NCBI RefSeq assembly: GCF_028747785.1
Contig: NZ_CP118158.1
Span: forward strand, 1,550,001-1,614,000
Length of the DNA: 64,000 bases
Source: Halosimplex aquaticum
Lineage (GTDB): Archaea > Halobacteriota > Halobacteria > Halobacteriales > Haloarculaceae
Reading direction: 5' to 3'
Shown here in pieces: positions 26,035 through 35,506 of this stretch. Made by a program: the position numbers and the translations under genes. The notes under the pieces are model-generated. The model ran no database searches and was not told the origin of the DNA. It was given only the letters and a program-made list of their open reading frames with translations. The first letter of the stretch is position 1; every line of letters starts with the position of its first letter.

Positions 26035-27101
26035 GAGGGTGTCATAGAATCCATCTCATACCGTGATGACGGTGCTTCCCGGATTGTCACCTCGTTCGTA
26101 GTTGGTGACGGCGACGACGAGTCGAACGCAGAGCGCAAGGAACACCTGCGCTCGGGCGTGGACGCGGCCTCGGGCGCGTAGCGTCCCGAGGCCGCAGTCC
26201 TTGACCGCATCGTTCGTTCGCTCGACCTGACTCCGGCGGTTGTACGTCTCGTCTAGGATCGACTGTTTGAGCTGAATCTCGTCACTGTGTTTCTCGATGC
26301 GGTCTTCGACTCTGTACTTGATATTGAGCGGATCGTCGGTGTTTCGCGGGTTGTACGGGGCGATTGGCACGACTCCTGCGGTCAGCAGGAGGTCGTGCCA
26401 GTCGAGCGTGTCGTAGGCGCTGTCACCGAGCATCCAGATCGGCGGGCGACGGCGAGCGCGTCACGGGTGACGCGCATCGCCGTCTCTTCTGCGGCTTGTT
26501 TGCTCTCGGTGAACTCGGCTGCAATCGGGATCTTTGCGCCGGTTGAGACGATCGTACAGCCGTAGCCGTAATAGTACTCCTCAGCGGTTGGGTCGTAGTT
26601 CTTCGACGCATCTGGGTCGGATGGCATCGCTCGCACGTCCGTCGAATCGATTCGGTAGGTCATGTCGAGCAGGCCGCGGGCGGCGGCCTGCTCGACGAGG
26701 TGGTCGAAGACTTCGTCGACGACGTGTTCGAGGTCGGTGAGGAAGCGATCGACCGCGTCTCTTGAGGGCGGTCGATCGAAGCCACAGCTGAGCCAGACGA
26801 CCGTGTTCTGGAGTTCTCGTGTGACCGGGCGAATGCCGTAGATGTCCTTGTAGTAGCAGTGGAGGAACGCTCGGAAGAGTTCTGGTGGGTGGTGGTCTCG
26901 TGTTCGCCCCCGGCGAGCGGGGGCGAACACGTCGAACTCGCTGAAAAAGTCGAACTCAAGATGCTCGAACAACGCGAGCGTCTCGGTAGCCACGACATTG
27001 AAGAACTCGTCGATAGAACCCTCTTCTTGCAGGGTGCTGGCGCTCGTAGACACAGTTCCAACACCCTGCGTCCTCGTGTGTGAGGCTTTCTATGACACCC
27101 T
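26035..27101 (-). mobile_element. ISH11-like insertion sequence, copy 1 (1067 bp, transposase frameshifted)
   Basis: The ends read GAGGGTGTCATAGAA inward from both sides. The element is one base shorter than the intact copy at 62639-63706, and the missing base is an A in the CGCCC(A)GCC stretch of the transposase gene. Flanking 7-mers differ (GCTTACT left, CATGTGT right), so no target duplication remains. The right end lies 16 bp before the start codon of the next gene. Confidence 0.85.
26056..27053 (-). pseudogene. ISH11-like transposase, single-base frameshift
   Basis: It is nearly identical to the intact 332-residue transposase at 62687-63685. Reading leftward from 27053, the first 206 or so codons are in one frame up to 'RDALAVAR', then the frame shifts at about 26433-26440. 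The C-terminal part, from 'MLGDSAYDTLDWHDLL' to 'NPGSTVITV', continues in another frame. The single-base deletion inactivates it, although mobilisation in trans by the intact copy is possible. Confidence 0.85.
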
Positions 27102-27117
27102 CATGTGTTGAAAGCGC

Positions 27118-28332
27118 ATGAGTCAGAAACCGGCCCCCAAAGTAGAACTGGCGGCAGATCGTGTCCAGGTCTCTGAGCTAGAGATCACGAACTCAGATGT
27201 GGTGGAATACTTGGAGGAAATCGAAGCTGAGGACCGAGAAGAGGCGATCCAGTATGCGCTGAACGTGGGCGTAAAAACCCTACAGCTCGCCGAGACCTCT
27301 CGCGAAGAGGAGTTTGTCGAGCGGAAGTTCAGTGAGATGCACCAGGAGTTCGAAGCTGAAATCGAGCGTATCGAAGACGAAGTCGAGGAACGGTTCGGGA
27401 GCGATGGTGACGTCCCCGAGATTTTTCAAAAGCATCTTGGAGAGGACGGAAAGCTCCAAGAACACATCGAACACGCGTTCAGTGAGGACGGGCCGTTCGT
27501 CGACAGGCTCGATGAGGAGTTGGGTGAGGACGGCGAACGGATTCAGGAAGCACTCGACCCAGACGACGAGGGGACTCCCACGTACCGTCTGAAGTCCGCA
27601 CTGCTGGACGAGATCCGGTCTCTGCGGGATAAGATCGAAGAACGAGAAACAGAAGAGGAGACGCGAGAGGAACTGAAACAGGAGACAACTCTCAAGGGTG
27701 ATGACTTCGAGGAGACCGTCGGTAACATCCTCGGAGACGTCGTCCGAAATACGACGGATGAGGTCGAACCGACCGGCGAGGAACTCGGTGAGCGTGCGGA
27801 TCGGAAGGTCGGGGACTTCGTGGTTACTCTGGGTGACACCGGTCAGCGAATCGTCGTCGAGGCCAAGAGTGCAACGAACTACTCACAGCCAAAGATCAAG
27901 GAAGAGTTGGCCGAGGCCATCGAAAACCGGGACGCCGACTACGCGCTCATTGTCTTCGAGTGCGAGTCGTATGTGCCGGACAAGGTCGGATACTTCCAGG
28001 AGTTCGACGATGACCGGCTCTCTGTTGCGTTGAGTGCGGACGAAGACGACGATGTCGAACCCGGATTTCTTCGCATCGCCATCAACTGGGCGCGGGCTCG
28101 CGCCGTCCAGTCCTACGTCGATGCGGGGGCAGACCTCGAGCCAGAAGCCATTCAGAACGATGTCGGAGAAATCGAGGACGCCATCGGTCGCTTCAGCCGG
28201 GTTCGAACGAAGACGACGAACATCCGCGAGGCGGCAAACGAGATCGACGAGGAGTTGCGCAGCATCCAGAACGACGTCGAAGACCGCGTCGGAAAGGTGC
28301 GTGCAGAACTGCAGGGAACATCCGACTCGTGA
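27118..28332 (+). CDS. Coiled-coil protein with C-terminal PD-(D/E)XK nuclease domain
   Basis: 404 residues. Residues 1-60 are an acidic helical domain. Residues 60-200 are strongly charged and predicted coiled coil with Glu/Arg heptads. Residues 205-300 fit a PD-(D/E)XK core: 'DDFEETVGNIL' (Glu), 'KVGDFVVTL' (D233), 'IVVEAKSATNY' (E248, K250). The last ~100 residues return to helices. This layout is like RmuC/DUF2130-type nucleases, which pair coiled coils with this fold. It is the first gene of a four-gene operon with AddB-like, RecB-type and UvrD-like proteins. An IS end lies 16 bp upstream, so the native promoter is gone or replaced. Confidence 0.65.
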   Translation: MSQKPAPKVELAADRVQVSELEITNSDVVEYLEEIEAEDREEAIQYALNVGVKTLQLAETSREEEFVERKFSEMHQEFEAEIERIEDEVEERFGSDGDVPEIFQKHLGEDGKLQEHIEHAFSEDGPFVDRLDEELGEDGERIQEALDPDDEGTPTYRLKSALLDEIRSLRDKIEERETEEETREELKQETTLKGDDFEETVGNILGDVVRNTTDEVEPTGEELGERADRKVGDFVVTLGDTGQRIVVEAKSATNYSQPKIKEELAEAIENRDADYALIVFECESYVPDKVGYFQEFDDDRLSVALSADEDDDVEPGFLRIAINWARARAVQSYVDAGADLEPEAIQNDVGEIEDAIGRFSRVRTKTTNIREAANEIDEELRSIQNDVEDRVGKVRAELQGTSDS

Positions 28333-28500
28333 GTGTCGGCAGTCTCTCCGATCGGGGAATCGAGTCAGGGGATATGTATTTGGTCCTTCAACCGAAGCTA
28401 CTGGCTATGTCATCGGTTGGTTCCCCAACGCTTGCGACTTCGATACAGGTCGGGAGGTCATCCCGTGCCCGGTGAGCACTCGTTCGATGGGTCACTGATT

Positions 28501-30528
28501 ATGACCCCATTCGCTAGCGGTATGGTCAGAGACGTTGTCGTAGACCGATATCAGCAACTGCTCGACGAATACGACTCCGAGGAGATACTCGTACACACCG
28601 GATCGCCGACGAGCATGGGTACATTCCGCACGCTCCTCGATGATGTAGTTCCAGGTGCCACTGTTCCTCGCGTGACATCGCTCGTCGTACAGGCGACGGA
28701 AGTAGTCAACAAAACTGACGATCGGACGATCCTTTCGGATACCCTCCGTCGTGAACTCGTCCACCGATTTCTCGAGGACTACGACTGGGAGTGTGATTAC
28801 CTCCACCGAGCCGTCCAACAACCGTCGTTTGCAGAGGACATCGGCGGACTCATGGAAACCGCGACGTGGCAAAACGCTGCCCTCGATACGACGCGAGAGC
28901 TAGAGGAAATAGCCTCAGTACGAGATGCGTTCCACGAGTGGCTCGCCGATCACGACCACATGGTCCGGGGTCAGCTAATCAACGAAGCGACATCCGTCCT
29001 GGAGGACCCCGATCAGCGAAACGATATCGTCGACGCTTCGGCTATTCTCGTGGTTGAGTTCGAGGAGTTCTTGCCCTCTGACCGCCGCTACCTGCAGACG
29101 ATTTCCGACGGAGTAGACCTCGTGTGCGTCGCAGAAACGGACGCCAGCATTCGTCGAACGCGAATGGAGTCCGGATCACTTGCCGACCAAGTCTCGTTCA
29201 CCGACGAGGAAACGCTCGACCGAGACGACATCGCCAGACGTCCCGATGCAGCGGCTGCATACTGGGCTCGCGGAATCGTGCCCGACGATCCTGAGCGGGG
29301 TCAGGTAAACATTCTAGCCGCCGAAACCTCGGACGAGCAGCTCCACCAGGTCGCTGACGAAATCGAACGACTCCGCGAGACGGAAGAATGGGACTATGAC
29401 GACTTCGCAGTCGGACTCCAGCACAGTGGTTCGGCCCTTACAGATACTCTCCGGGGACTAGAACGCTCTGGCCTGCCGACCGAATCGTCCACTGTCGTAG
29501 GGTTCGGCGACGATACTGCCGTTCGAGAGCTTTTGCAGGTGACTCGTTACCTCGCGTCAGGCGGAGAGCAGCGGGATGAGATTCTCGACGATTACTCCAC
29601 GCTAGATCAAGAACTCCTCGAGGACATCGAGGCCATGAACGGACTTGCTGCTCCCCTTCGTCGTTGGGCCACTGATTCGAACTTGAAGCACCGCATCGCC
29701 GACGAGAACGATCCTCTGGATGCCCGCTCCCAGTTCAGCGACGTCGAGCGCGTGTTCCGAATGGCGTCATTCGTTGAGGACACCGCGTTCATCGACACGA
29801 GTTGGCAGTCGTTCGCGGCCATGTTAGAACGAGCACACGAGTATGCGCCCCAGCATAATCAGACGAGCGCCACCGAACGCGACGGTGGCGTTCAGGTCGA
29901 TCACGTCGAAGCGATCAAGAATGGGCGATACCGTGCTGTCTTTCTTCTCGATCTCGTCGATGAGGAGTATCCTGGGGATGCCTGGTTGACGAGGCTGTTT
30001 CCACAGGAACGCGTGGCTGGAATGCCAGATTATCCCGGCGTGACGAATGTCGACGCTGACGATGTCGAGGCAACCTTCAGCACTGACTCAACCGAATCAA
30101 GCCGACCTCTTAGGCGATATTACGCGGAACTATCGCGACGGCGTTTGGCATCAGGTGCGGCGGCCGCGACGGACCGACTGTACTGTTGCCTCTACGAATA
30201 CGAGGACACGGCACTGGAAGAGCGGACACAGGCTTCTCGCTTTCTCGCAGACTCCTATCGGACACTCTCCTGGATCACCGAGGCGCCAGACGAGACGATC
30301 CGAAGTGAACGAGCAGCCGAAGAGTATCTTCTATCGCGCGTCGATCGGGCGCTATCCGACGTTCGGCGCAGTCGCAGTCAAGACGTGACCGTATCACTCG
30401 ATGACCTCGAGGCGGATCTCGCAGAGGTTCACGAGCTTCTCGAAAACAGCGGTCGTCGCGGAGAAAGGCTGAGAGATGCACTTCATGCGCGTGTCGACTT
30501 CGCTATGGGGGAGATCCGCCGTGAGTGA
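28501..30528 (+). CDS. AddB-like inactivated helicase subunit
   Basis: 675 residues from the ATG at 28501 (MTPFASGMVRDVVV). Earlier in-frame codons lack family character. The layout matches AddB-type proteins: an N-terminal P-loop-like region without a proper Walker A ('ILVHTGSPTSMGTFRTLL'), a motif II-like 'ASAILVVEFEEFLPSDRRYL', and a late motif V/VI-like 'VDHVEAIKNGRYRAVFLLDLVDEEYPG' with a conserved Arg-rich 'SRPLRRYYAELSRR...LYCCLYE' segment. Bacterial AddB is about 1,150 residues with a C-terminal Fe-S nuclease. Here the nuclease is a separate downstream gene that overlaps by 8 bp. It is probably a DNA-translocation or recognition subunit. Confidence 0.7.
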   Translation: MTPFASGMVRDVVVDRYQQLLDEYDSEEILVHTGSPTSMGTFRTLLDDVVPGATVPRVTSLVVQATEVVNKTDDRTILSDTLRRELVHRFLEDYDWECDYLHRAVQQPSFAEDIGGLMETATWQNAALDTTRELEEIASVRDAFHEWLADHDHMVRGQLINEATSVLEDPDQRNDIVDASAILVVEFEEFLPSDRRYLQTISDGVDLVCVAETDASIRRTRMESGSLADQVSFTDEETLDRDDIARRPDAAAAYWARGIVPDDPERGQVNILAAETSDEQLHQVADEIERLRETEEWDYDDFAVGLQHSGSALTDTLRGLERSGLPTESSTVVGFGDDTAVRELLQVTRYLASGGEQRDEILDDYSTLDQELLEDIEAMNGLAAPLRRWATDSNLKHRIADENDPLDARSQFSDVERVFRMASFVEDTAFIDTSWQSFAAMLERAHEYAPQHNQTSATERDGGVQVDHVEAIKNGRYRAVFLLDLVDEEYPGDAWLTRLFPQERVAGMPDYPGVTNVDADDVEATFSTDSTESSRPLRRYYAELSRRRLASGAAAATDRLYCCLYEYEDTALEERTQASRFLADSYRTLSWITEAPDETIRSERAAEEYLLSRVDRALSDVRRSRSQDVTVSLDDLEADLAEVHELLENSGRRGERLRDALHARVDFAMGEIRRE

Positions 30529-31429
30529 CGTCGTTTACCTCTCGCCGTCGCGACTGGCCACGTATGCAGACTGTGCCCGGAAGTACGATCACAAGTACGA
30601 ACAGCGTGTCGAAACACCCGACGAGACGACGCTGTATCTCAATCAGGGGCTCGCGTATCATGAAACAATAGAGGTCGTCTGTAACGAGACAGAACCTTCC
30701 GACGAACCCGAGCAGATCCACGCTCGGGCGATGGCTACCTTCGAGGAAACCTGGGCCGATCACATCGATCCCGCCGACTATGCGTCTCAATCACACCAAG
30801 AGTTCCAGCGGGCGGAGAATCGCGCAGCGCTGGATACGTTCTTCAATCCGAATGGTGGGGACGGTATCGAGCACGCCAGAAACTCCGTCGAAACGGAGAG
30901 ATGGGTCGAGTTCGAGCGAAACGGCCGCGGTTTGCAAGGAAAAGTGGACAATATCCTCAAGACAGAGGACGAGCTCCACCTGATCGACTACAAGCGCAAC
31001 CTCCGTGACGTCATTTCGTCGGGAACCGCAACGAGGCTCGAAGACCACAGGAACGGTGACGACCATGAGCCGACGCGCGTGAAAAACGCCTTCCAGACGG
31101 CGACGTACATTGAGGGGATTAAGCTATCGCCGCTGTACGAGGACGGGATGACGGTCCGGTTCAGTTTCTACGGGCTCATGAACCAAGGATCGTTCGTCAG
31201 CCGACCCGACGGTTACGAGGTATCTGCTCGAGGATACCCACGTGAAACGACCGGTATCTACGATGAATACGACGACATGATCTGGTCATTGATCGAGGAG
31301 GCGCACGATGGGATCACGTCGGAGATCTATGACCCGAAACCGTTCGATCTGATCAACGACGAGGCCTGTCCTGACTGTGACTACAGTGATGCGTGTACCG
31401 AGTACATCGCCGAGAGGGTAAGCCGATGA
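30521..31429 (+). CDS. Fe-S PD-(D/E)XK nuclease (detached AddB/RecB-type nuclease, Cas4-like fold)
   Basis: 302 residues from the GTG at 30521. It overlaps the AddB-like stop by 8 bp and puts 'VVYLSPSRLATYADCARKY' at the N-terminus as in AddB-type nucleases. Nuclease residues: D143 in 'GKVDNIL', then 'LIDYKRN' with D156 and K158. Fe-S ligands: C18 plus C283, C286 and C292 in 'CPDCDYSDAC', with the C-x2-C-x5-C spacing known from AddB. A single-strand or end-processing nuclease of the helicase complex is expected. Cas4 has the same fold, but no cas genes are nearby. An ATGA overlap links it to the UvrD-like gene. Confidence 0.8.
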   Translation: MSDVVYLSPSRLATYADCARKYDHKYEQRVETPDETTLYLNQGLAYHETIEVVCNETEPSDEPEQIHARAMATFEETWADHIDPADYASQSHQEFQRAENRAALDTFFNPNGGDGIEHARNSVETERWVEFERNGRGLQGKVDNILKTEDELHLIDYKRNLRDVISSGTATRLEDHRNGDDHEPTRVKNAFQTATYIEGIKLSPLYEDGMTVRFSFYGLMNQGSFVSRPDGYEVSARGYPRETTGIYDEYDDMIWSLIEEAHDGITSEIYDPKPFDLINDEACPDCDYSDACTEYIAERVSR

Positions 31430-34400
31430 CTCCGGAGCAGCCCGATTGGCTGCCCGTCGCTGAAGACGAACAGCCACCGAGAGAGCAACAGCAGACCATC
31501 ATCGAATCGCAGACGTATCCGATGCGTGTCCTTGCTGGCGCCGGAACGGGGAAGACCTTCACGATGGTGCGGAAGATCGAGAATCTCATCGACGAACAGG
31601 GCGTTTCCCCCGACCGAATTCTCGCGCTGACCTTCACGAACAACGCAGCCGATTCGATGCGCGAAAAGCTCAATGCAAAACTCGGGACGGCAGGGTATGA
31701 TATTGACGCGTACACCTATCACTCCATCTGCAACGAGATCTTGACGGACTACGCCTACGAGGCCGGCGTTGATCCGGACTTCGATATCATCACTGACGCC
31801 GAAAAGTACGCTATCGTCCTCGACGTGCTCGACGAGATTAAGTACCGATCGGTCAAGCCGAACGTCTATGGCCCAGAATCCTTCGCCGACGGCGCCGCGT
31901 CGAAACTCCTCTCGTTCATCGAATCGATGAAACGTAACGGTATCGTCCCGGCGGATGTCGACTCCTTCCTCGGGCCGGCAGAACGGCTTTATGAACTGGA
32001 CGGCCTACCCGAACGGATTGGATCGATCGCCGGTGACCACCTCGGCGGTCGCTCCGTCGGTAGTGTGCTCGATGGGATTCCTGACGCCAGTCGAGACATC
32101 GCCGCTGAACGGGAACGCCTCGAATCAGACGGCCTCGAAGGGTGTCTCCGAGATTTTCTTGATCGTCTCGTCGATCTCTGCGATGCACTAGAGGCAGCCT
32201 TTGAGGCCCACCAGGACGGTGAGCAATCGCTTCCGGAGAACGCCCACAAACTTCCGAAGTACCTCCTCGGCGGGTACAGCAGCGGCGCTCCGAGTGGGAT
32301 TCCAAACGACCTGAAGATGGAACTGCCCGACCATCTGGAGGACTTCTTGGAAGACTGCAAGACGGCACGAGACCTCACGGCCGGCTACGAGGCTTACGAA
32401 CGCGAACTAACCGAGCGGGGGCTCATCGACTTCGACGGACTCGTCGTTGAGACTCAGAAACTTCTTCAAGGTGACGTCGCCGACGAGATAGCTGGTCGGT
32501 GGGATTACGTATTCTGCGATGAATTTCAGGACACGGATCGCCTCCAGTTCGACCTCGTCACCGCGCTAGTCTCCGACGATCGACTCTTCGTCGTCGGCGA
32601 CGACGACCAAGCCATCTACGAGTGGCGAGGGGCGAATGTCGACAACATTACCTCCGAGCTCGATGCCAAGTATGGCGACTCCCTCACGGACGAACCACTA
32701 CTGCAGAACTTCCGTTCCCGCCAGCCAATTCTCGATCTGGCTAACGAGGCCCTCGAACTCGTCGACGAACGGCAGTTCGAGAAAACGCTTACGAGAGTCG
32801 AGGAACCCGATTACGATGGGACGTCAGTCGCTGTTATCGAAGAGCCAGAGGAGGCTCAGCAGCGAGGGGAACAGCTAGTCACTCTCGTCAGGAATCTGCT
32901 CAGTGGTGAGGCAAAGGACCTCGATCAGAGTTACGATCCAGAGGATGTCGCGTTGCTCGTACGGAAGAACGACCACGCGACGCCTATACTAGAGTCGTTC
33001 GACCGAGCCGGAATCCCCTATCAGGTATCCGGCGACCTCGCAACAGAGTCCATCGGCGTGGGCACAGTCGTCGCGTATCTCAAAGCCCTCGCTCGTCCCG
33101 AGACAGACGAGGTCAGCTGGAATCGTGTCTTGACAATGCGGTATCGCCTCTGTGATCGCGATCTCCGATTGCTTAACGACCACGATGATGGATTACTCAC
33201 GGCGCTTCTCGACGTGCCTCTCAATCAGTTCGAGGAACCAGATACCCTACGAGAGGCCCGAAACCACGTGAAAACGCTGTTAGAACTCCGAGACACTGCG
33301 TCGCTCGGTCATTTCTATCGAGAGCTCAAAGACCTGACTGACATAGAGTGGTACCTAAGCGGTCAGGAACGTCGGGATCTGGATCAGCTTGACGAGGTCA
33401 TAGAGCAGTACGGAACTGGTGCCGTCCAACCACCGTTATCCCCAGATTTCATCGAATCGCTCCAGCACTACGATTCGTTGCTTGACGAGAGTGGTTCCAC
33501 TCCATCGAGTCAGCCGGATCTGGCGGACGATGCGGTCAACGTCATGACTGGTCACAAGAGCAAAGGTCTCGACTTCCCCGTCGTCTTGATGCCTCGACTC
33601 ACGGCCGATGAGTGGGAACCGAGTTCGAGAACGTTCGGCGCGTTAGAAGAGGCCCTCGCTACGGGTCCAACAGCCGCGTTCGACGAAGACTTCGTCGCCC
33701 GTGACGCGAGAGAGACGAGGCGCGTACTCCACGTCGGGCTTACTCGTACAGAAGACATCCTCGTACTCCAAGGACAGAGCGGCGACGAGGAGAGTGCAGG
33801 GGAAGAATCGGACGAAAAGCCTGGTCCATCCATGCACGAAGCCGTGGATGAAATTCTCCCGTCGTCGATTCCCTGGGAACCCGACAGTGGTCACATTCCG
33901 CTCTGGCGAGACCTGAACGCGTGTCTCCCGGCTGGGGCTAGCGACTGGACGGACTCTTTGGCGACCAATGTCGTCGGGTCCGTAGGCGGTGGCGTGACTT
34001 ACAGTGGCGACCGACTGGAGCCGGATGAGGGTCGCGAACAGGTGCTCTCCCTTGCGACGAAGTCACTACAGGGGAACGTTGAGTCCTCCATCGAAGAGCC
34101 AACGTTCGAAGTCAACGTCCTCACCGGTCCGTCGACGCCGATGCCCGCACTGCGTCACAGCTATACGTCGCTGGAGACGTTTGAGGAGTGTCCGCGTCAA
34201 CACTACTTGGACTACGTCGTCGGTGCTTTCGACGATTACAGGGAGACCAGTGGCAAGGTCGAAGGAGTTTCTCAGCAAGATATCGGGTTACTCTTCCACG
34301 ATACAGCAGAGATCGCTGCCGAGAAGGAGACGACCGACCCCGAAGGATGGCACGAGATTTGTGAACGACTCGCCGGCCAACGCCGTGCCCGTGATGCCCT

Positions 34401-34887
34401 TCCGGCCGCGAGGGCCTGCATCGACCGGTACTTCGAACTCGAGATGAGTAGCTGGGAAGTCGTCGACGCCGAACGGCAGTTCCAGATCGAGTTCGACGGG
34501 CACGAACTCGTCGGATTCATAGACGCCGTTTATCGTACGTCCGATGGCGAGCTCGTGGTCATCGATTACAAAGCGACGGAACGTACCCGTGATATTGAGG
34601 CGAATCGGCAGCTTCCCCTCTATTTGCTTGCCTGTCGCGACCTCTATGACGAACCAGTTCACCGAGCGGGATACGCGTACGTCGGTGAAGTCGGACCGAG
34701 AGTAGTTACGCGATCATACGGAGCGTCTGATCTAGAAGCAGTCCGTTCTTCGATCACGAAGTCGATAGAGCAAATCTCCGAGACGACGTTCAATCAATAC
34801 GAGGCGGACGACCACTGCCGTTGGTGTACTCACAACCAGCTCCCCTGTGCAGACAAGAAGTACACAGTGCAGAAGATCAGCGACTGA
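31426..34887 (+). CDS. UvrD/AddA-like superfamily 1 helicase with C-terminal Fe-S nuclease
   Basis: 1153 residues; the ATG at 31426 overlaps the previous stop (ATGA). Helicase motifs: I 'AGAGTGKTFTM' (G38-T44), Ia 'ALTFTNNAADSMREKL', II 'FCDEFQDTD' (about 364), III 'VVGDDDQAIYEWRGA', IV 'NFRSRQPIL', V 'NVMTGHKSKGLDFPVV', VI 'RVLHVGLTRTEDILVL' (about 765). The C-terminal RecB-type nuclease has Cys in 'FEECPRQHYLDY' (about 923), 'HELVGFIDAVYR' (Asp), 'LVVIDYKATERT' (D, K near 1045) and 'CRWCTHNQLPC' (about 1131-1141). Together with the two preceding gene products it resembles an AddAB dual-nuclease helicase that resects DNA ends. Confidence 0.85.
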   Translation: MTPEQPDWLPVAEDEQPPREQQQTIIESQTYPMRVLAGAGTGKTFTMVRKIENLIDEQGVSPDRILALTFTNNAADSMREKLNAKLGTAGYDIDAYTYHSICNEILTDYAYEAGVDPDFDIITDAEKYAIVLDVLDEIKYRSVKPNVYGPESFADGAASKLLSFIESMKRNGIVPADVDSFLGPAERLYELDGLPERIGSIAGDHLGGRSVGSVLDGIPDASRDIAAERERLESDGLEGCLRDFLDRLVDLCDALEAAFEAHQDGEQSLPENAHKLPKYLLGGYSSGAPSGIPNDLKMELPDHLEDFLEDCKTARDLTAGYEAYERELTERGLIDFDGLVVETQKLLQGDVADEIAGRWDYVFCDEFQDTDRLQFDLVTALVSDDRLFVVGDDDQAIYEWRGANVDNITSELDAKYGDSLTDEPLLQNFRSRQPILDLANEALELVDERQFEKTLTRVEEPDYDGTSVAVIEEPEEAQQRGEQLVTLVRNLLSGEAKDLDQSYDPEDVALLVRKNDHATPILESFDRAGIPYQVSGDLATESIGVGTVVAYLKALARPETDEVSWNRVLTMRYRLCDRDLRLLNDHDDGLLTALLDVPLNQFEEPDTLREARNHVKTLLELRDTASLGHFYRELKDLTDIEWYLSGQERRDLDQLDEVIEQYGTGAVQPPLSPDFIESLQHYDSLLDESGSTPSSQPDLADDAVNVMTGHKSKGLDFPVVLMPRLTADEWEPSSRTFGALEEALATGPTAAFDEDFVARDARETRRVLHVGLTRTEDILVLQGQSGDEESAGEESDEKPGPSMHEAVDEILPSSIPWEPDSGHIPLWRDLNACLPAGASDWTDSLATNVVGSVGGGVTYSGDRLEPDEGREQVLSLATKSLQGNVESSIEEPTFEVNVLTGPSTPMPALRHSYTSLETFEECPRQHYLDYVVGAFDDYRETSGKVEGVSQQDIGLLFHDTAEIAAEKETTDPEGWHEICERLAGQRRARDALPAARACIDRYFELEMSSWEVVDAERQFQIEFDGHELVGFIDAVYRTSDGELVVIDYKATERTRDIEANRQLPLYLLACRDLYDEPVHRAGYAYVGEVGPRVVTRSYGASDLEAVRSSITKSIEQISETTFNQYEADDHCRWCTHNQLPCADKKYTVQKISD

Positions 34888-34968
34888 TTCGTTACTAGAA
34901 CTTGCGTTTCTGAGAGCGGGTCAAAGCAGCTACTACGACAGTATTCGTACTCTCTGGAGCAGAGTATC

Positions 34969-35433
34969 CTAATCTTCTCGGGGAACGTGGGGAAGTCGCT
35001 CTTGGATAGTGACGAGAACGGCATCGTGCCTCTCGGTGGGGGCTATTCTAACGACTTCGTACGATTCCTCGTCGTAGTCGAGTAGCCATAGCAGATAGTG
35101 GGTCCGAGGATGACATTTGATTTCGTCATCGTTGGGGTCAATTACTCGTATTTTGAACGGCTTGCCCGTTCCATCAGGGTTTGGCTCGCGCTCGTATTCG
35201 AAGTAGACATTGTCGATAGAGTACTGCCCACCTCTCTTTTCGAAGTGCTGCTCGTTATCGAGGTAGTGCTCGTAGTTCCAAGCGTGGATTTCGCCCGAGA
35301 CGACGAGGAACCAATCGAGCGGTACCAGATGGATGTACCTCTCTATATTATAGGCTGTCTCCCGGATTTCAACGGGATCGGTGAAGTGGTTCTCAGTGGT
35401 CTGTGGAGCGATTTTGTCGCCAGGAGATGCCAT
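34969..35433 (-). CDS. Hypothetical protein (154 aa)
   Basis: 154 residues beginning MASPGDKIAPQTTENHF. It is mixed alpha/beta with several aromatic residues ('PLDWFLVVSGEIHAWNYEHYL', 'HYLLWLLDYDEESYEVVRIAPTERHDAVLVTIQERLP'), and the acidic composition suggests real coding. It is convergent with the helicase gene and lies between it and the exonuclease. I do not recognise a family. It may be a small accessory factor of the Argonaute neighbourhood. Confidence 0.5.
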   Translation of the reverse strand: MASPGDKIAPQTTENHFTDPVEIRETAYNIERYIHLVPLDWFLVVSGEIHAWNYEHYLDNEQHFEKRGGQYSIDNVYFEYEREPNPDGTGKPFKIRVIDPNDDEIKCHPRTHYLLWLLDYDEESYEVVRIAPTERHDAVLVTIQERLPHVPRED

Positions 35434-35506
35434 TGACCAACATGACTATTTAAGTACTATAGCTCTACTGGAAGTAGAAACACGAATGAGATATTACCGG
35501 ACGAAA

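Noticed and set aside
30521-31429. Calling the small Fe-S nuclease Cas4 and the region CRISPR-associated
   Set aside because: No cas1, cas2 or effector genes and no repeat-spacer array are visible. The operon context and cysteine spacing fit AddB better.
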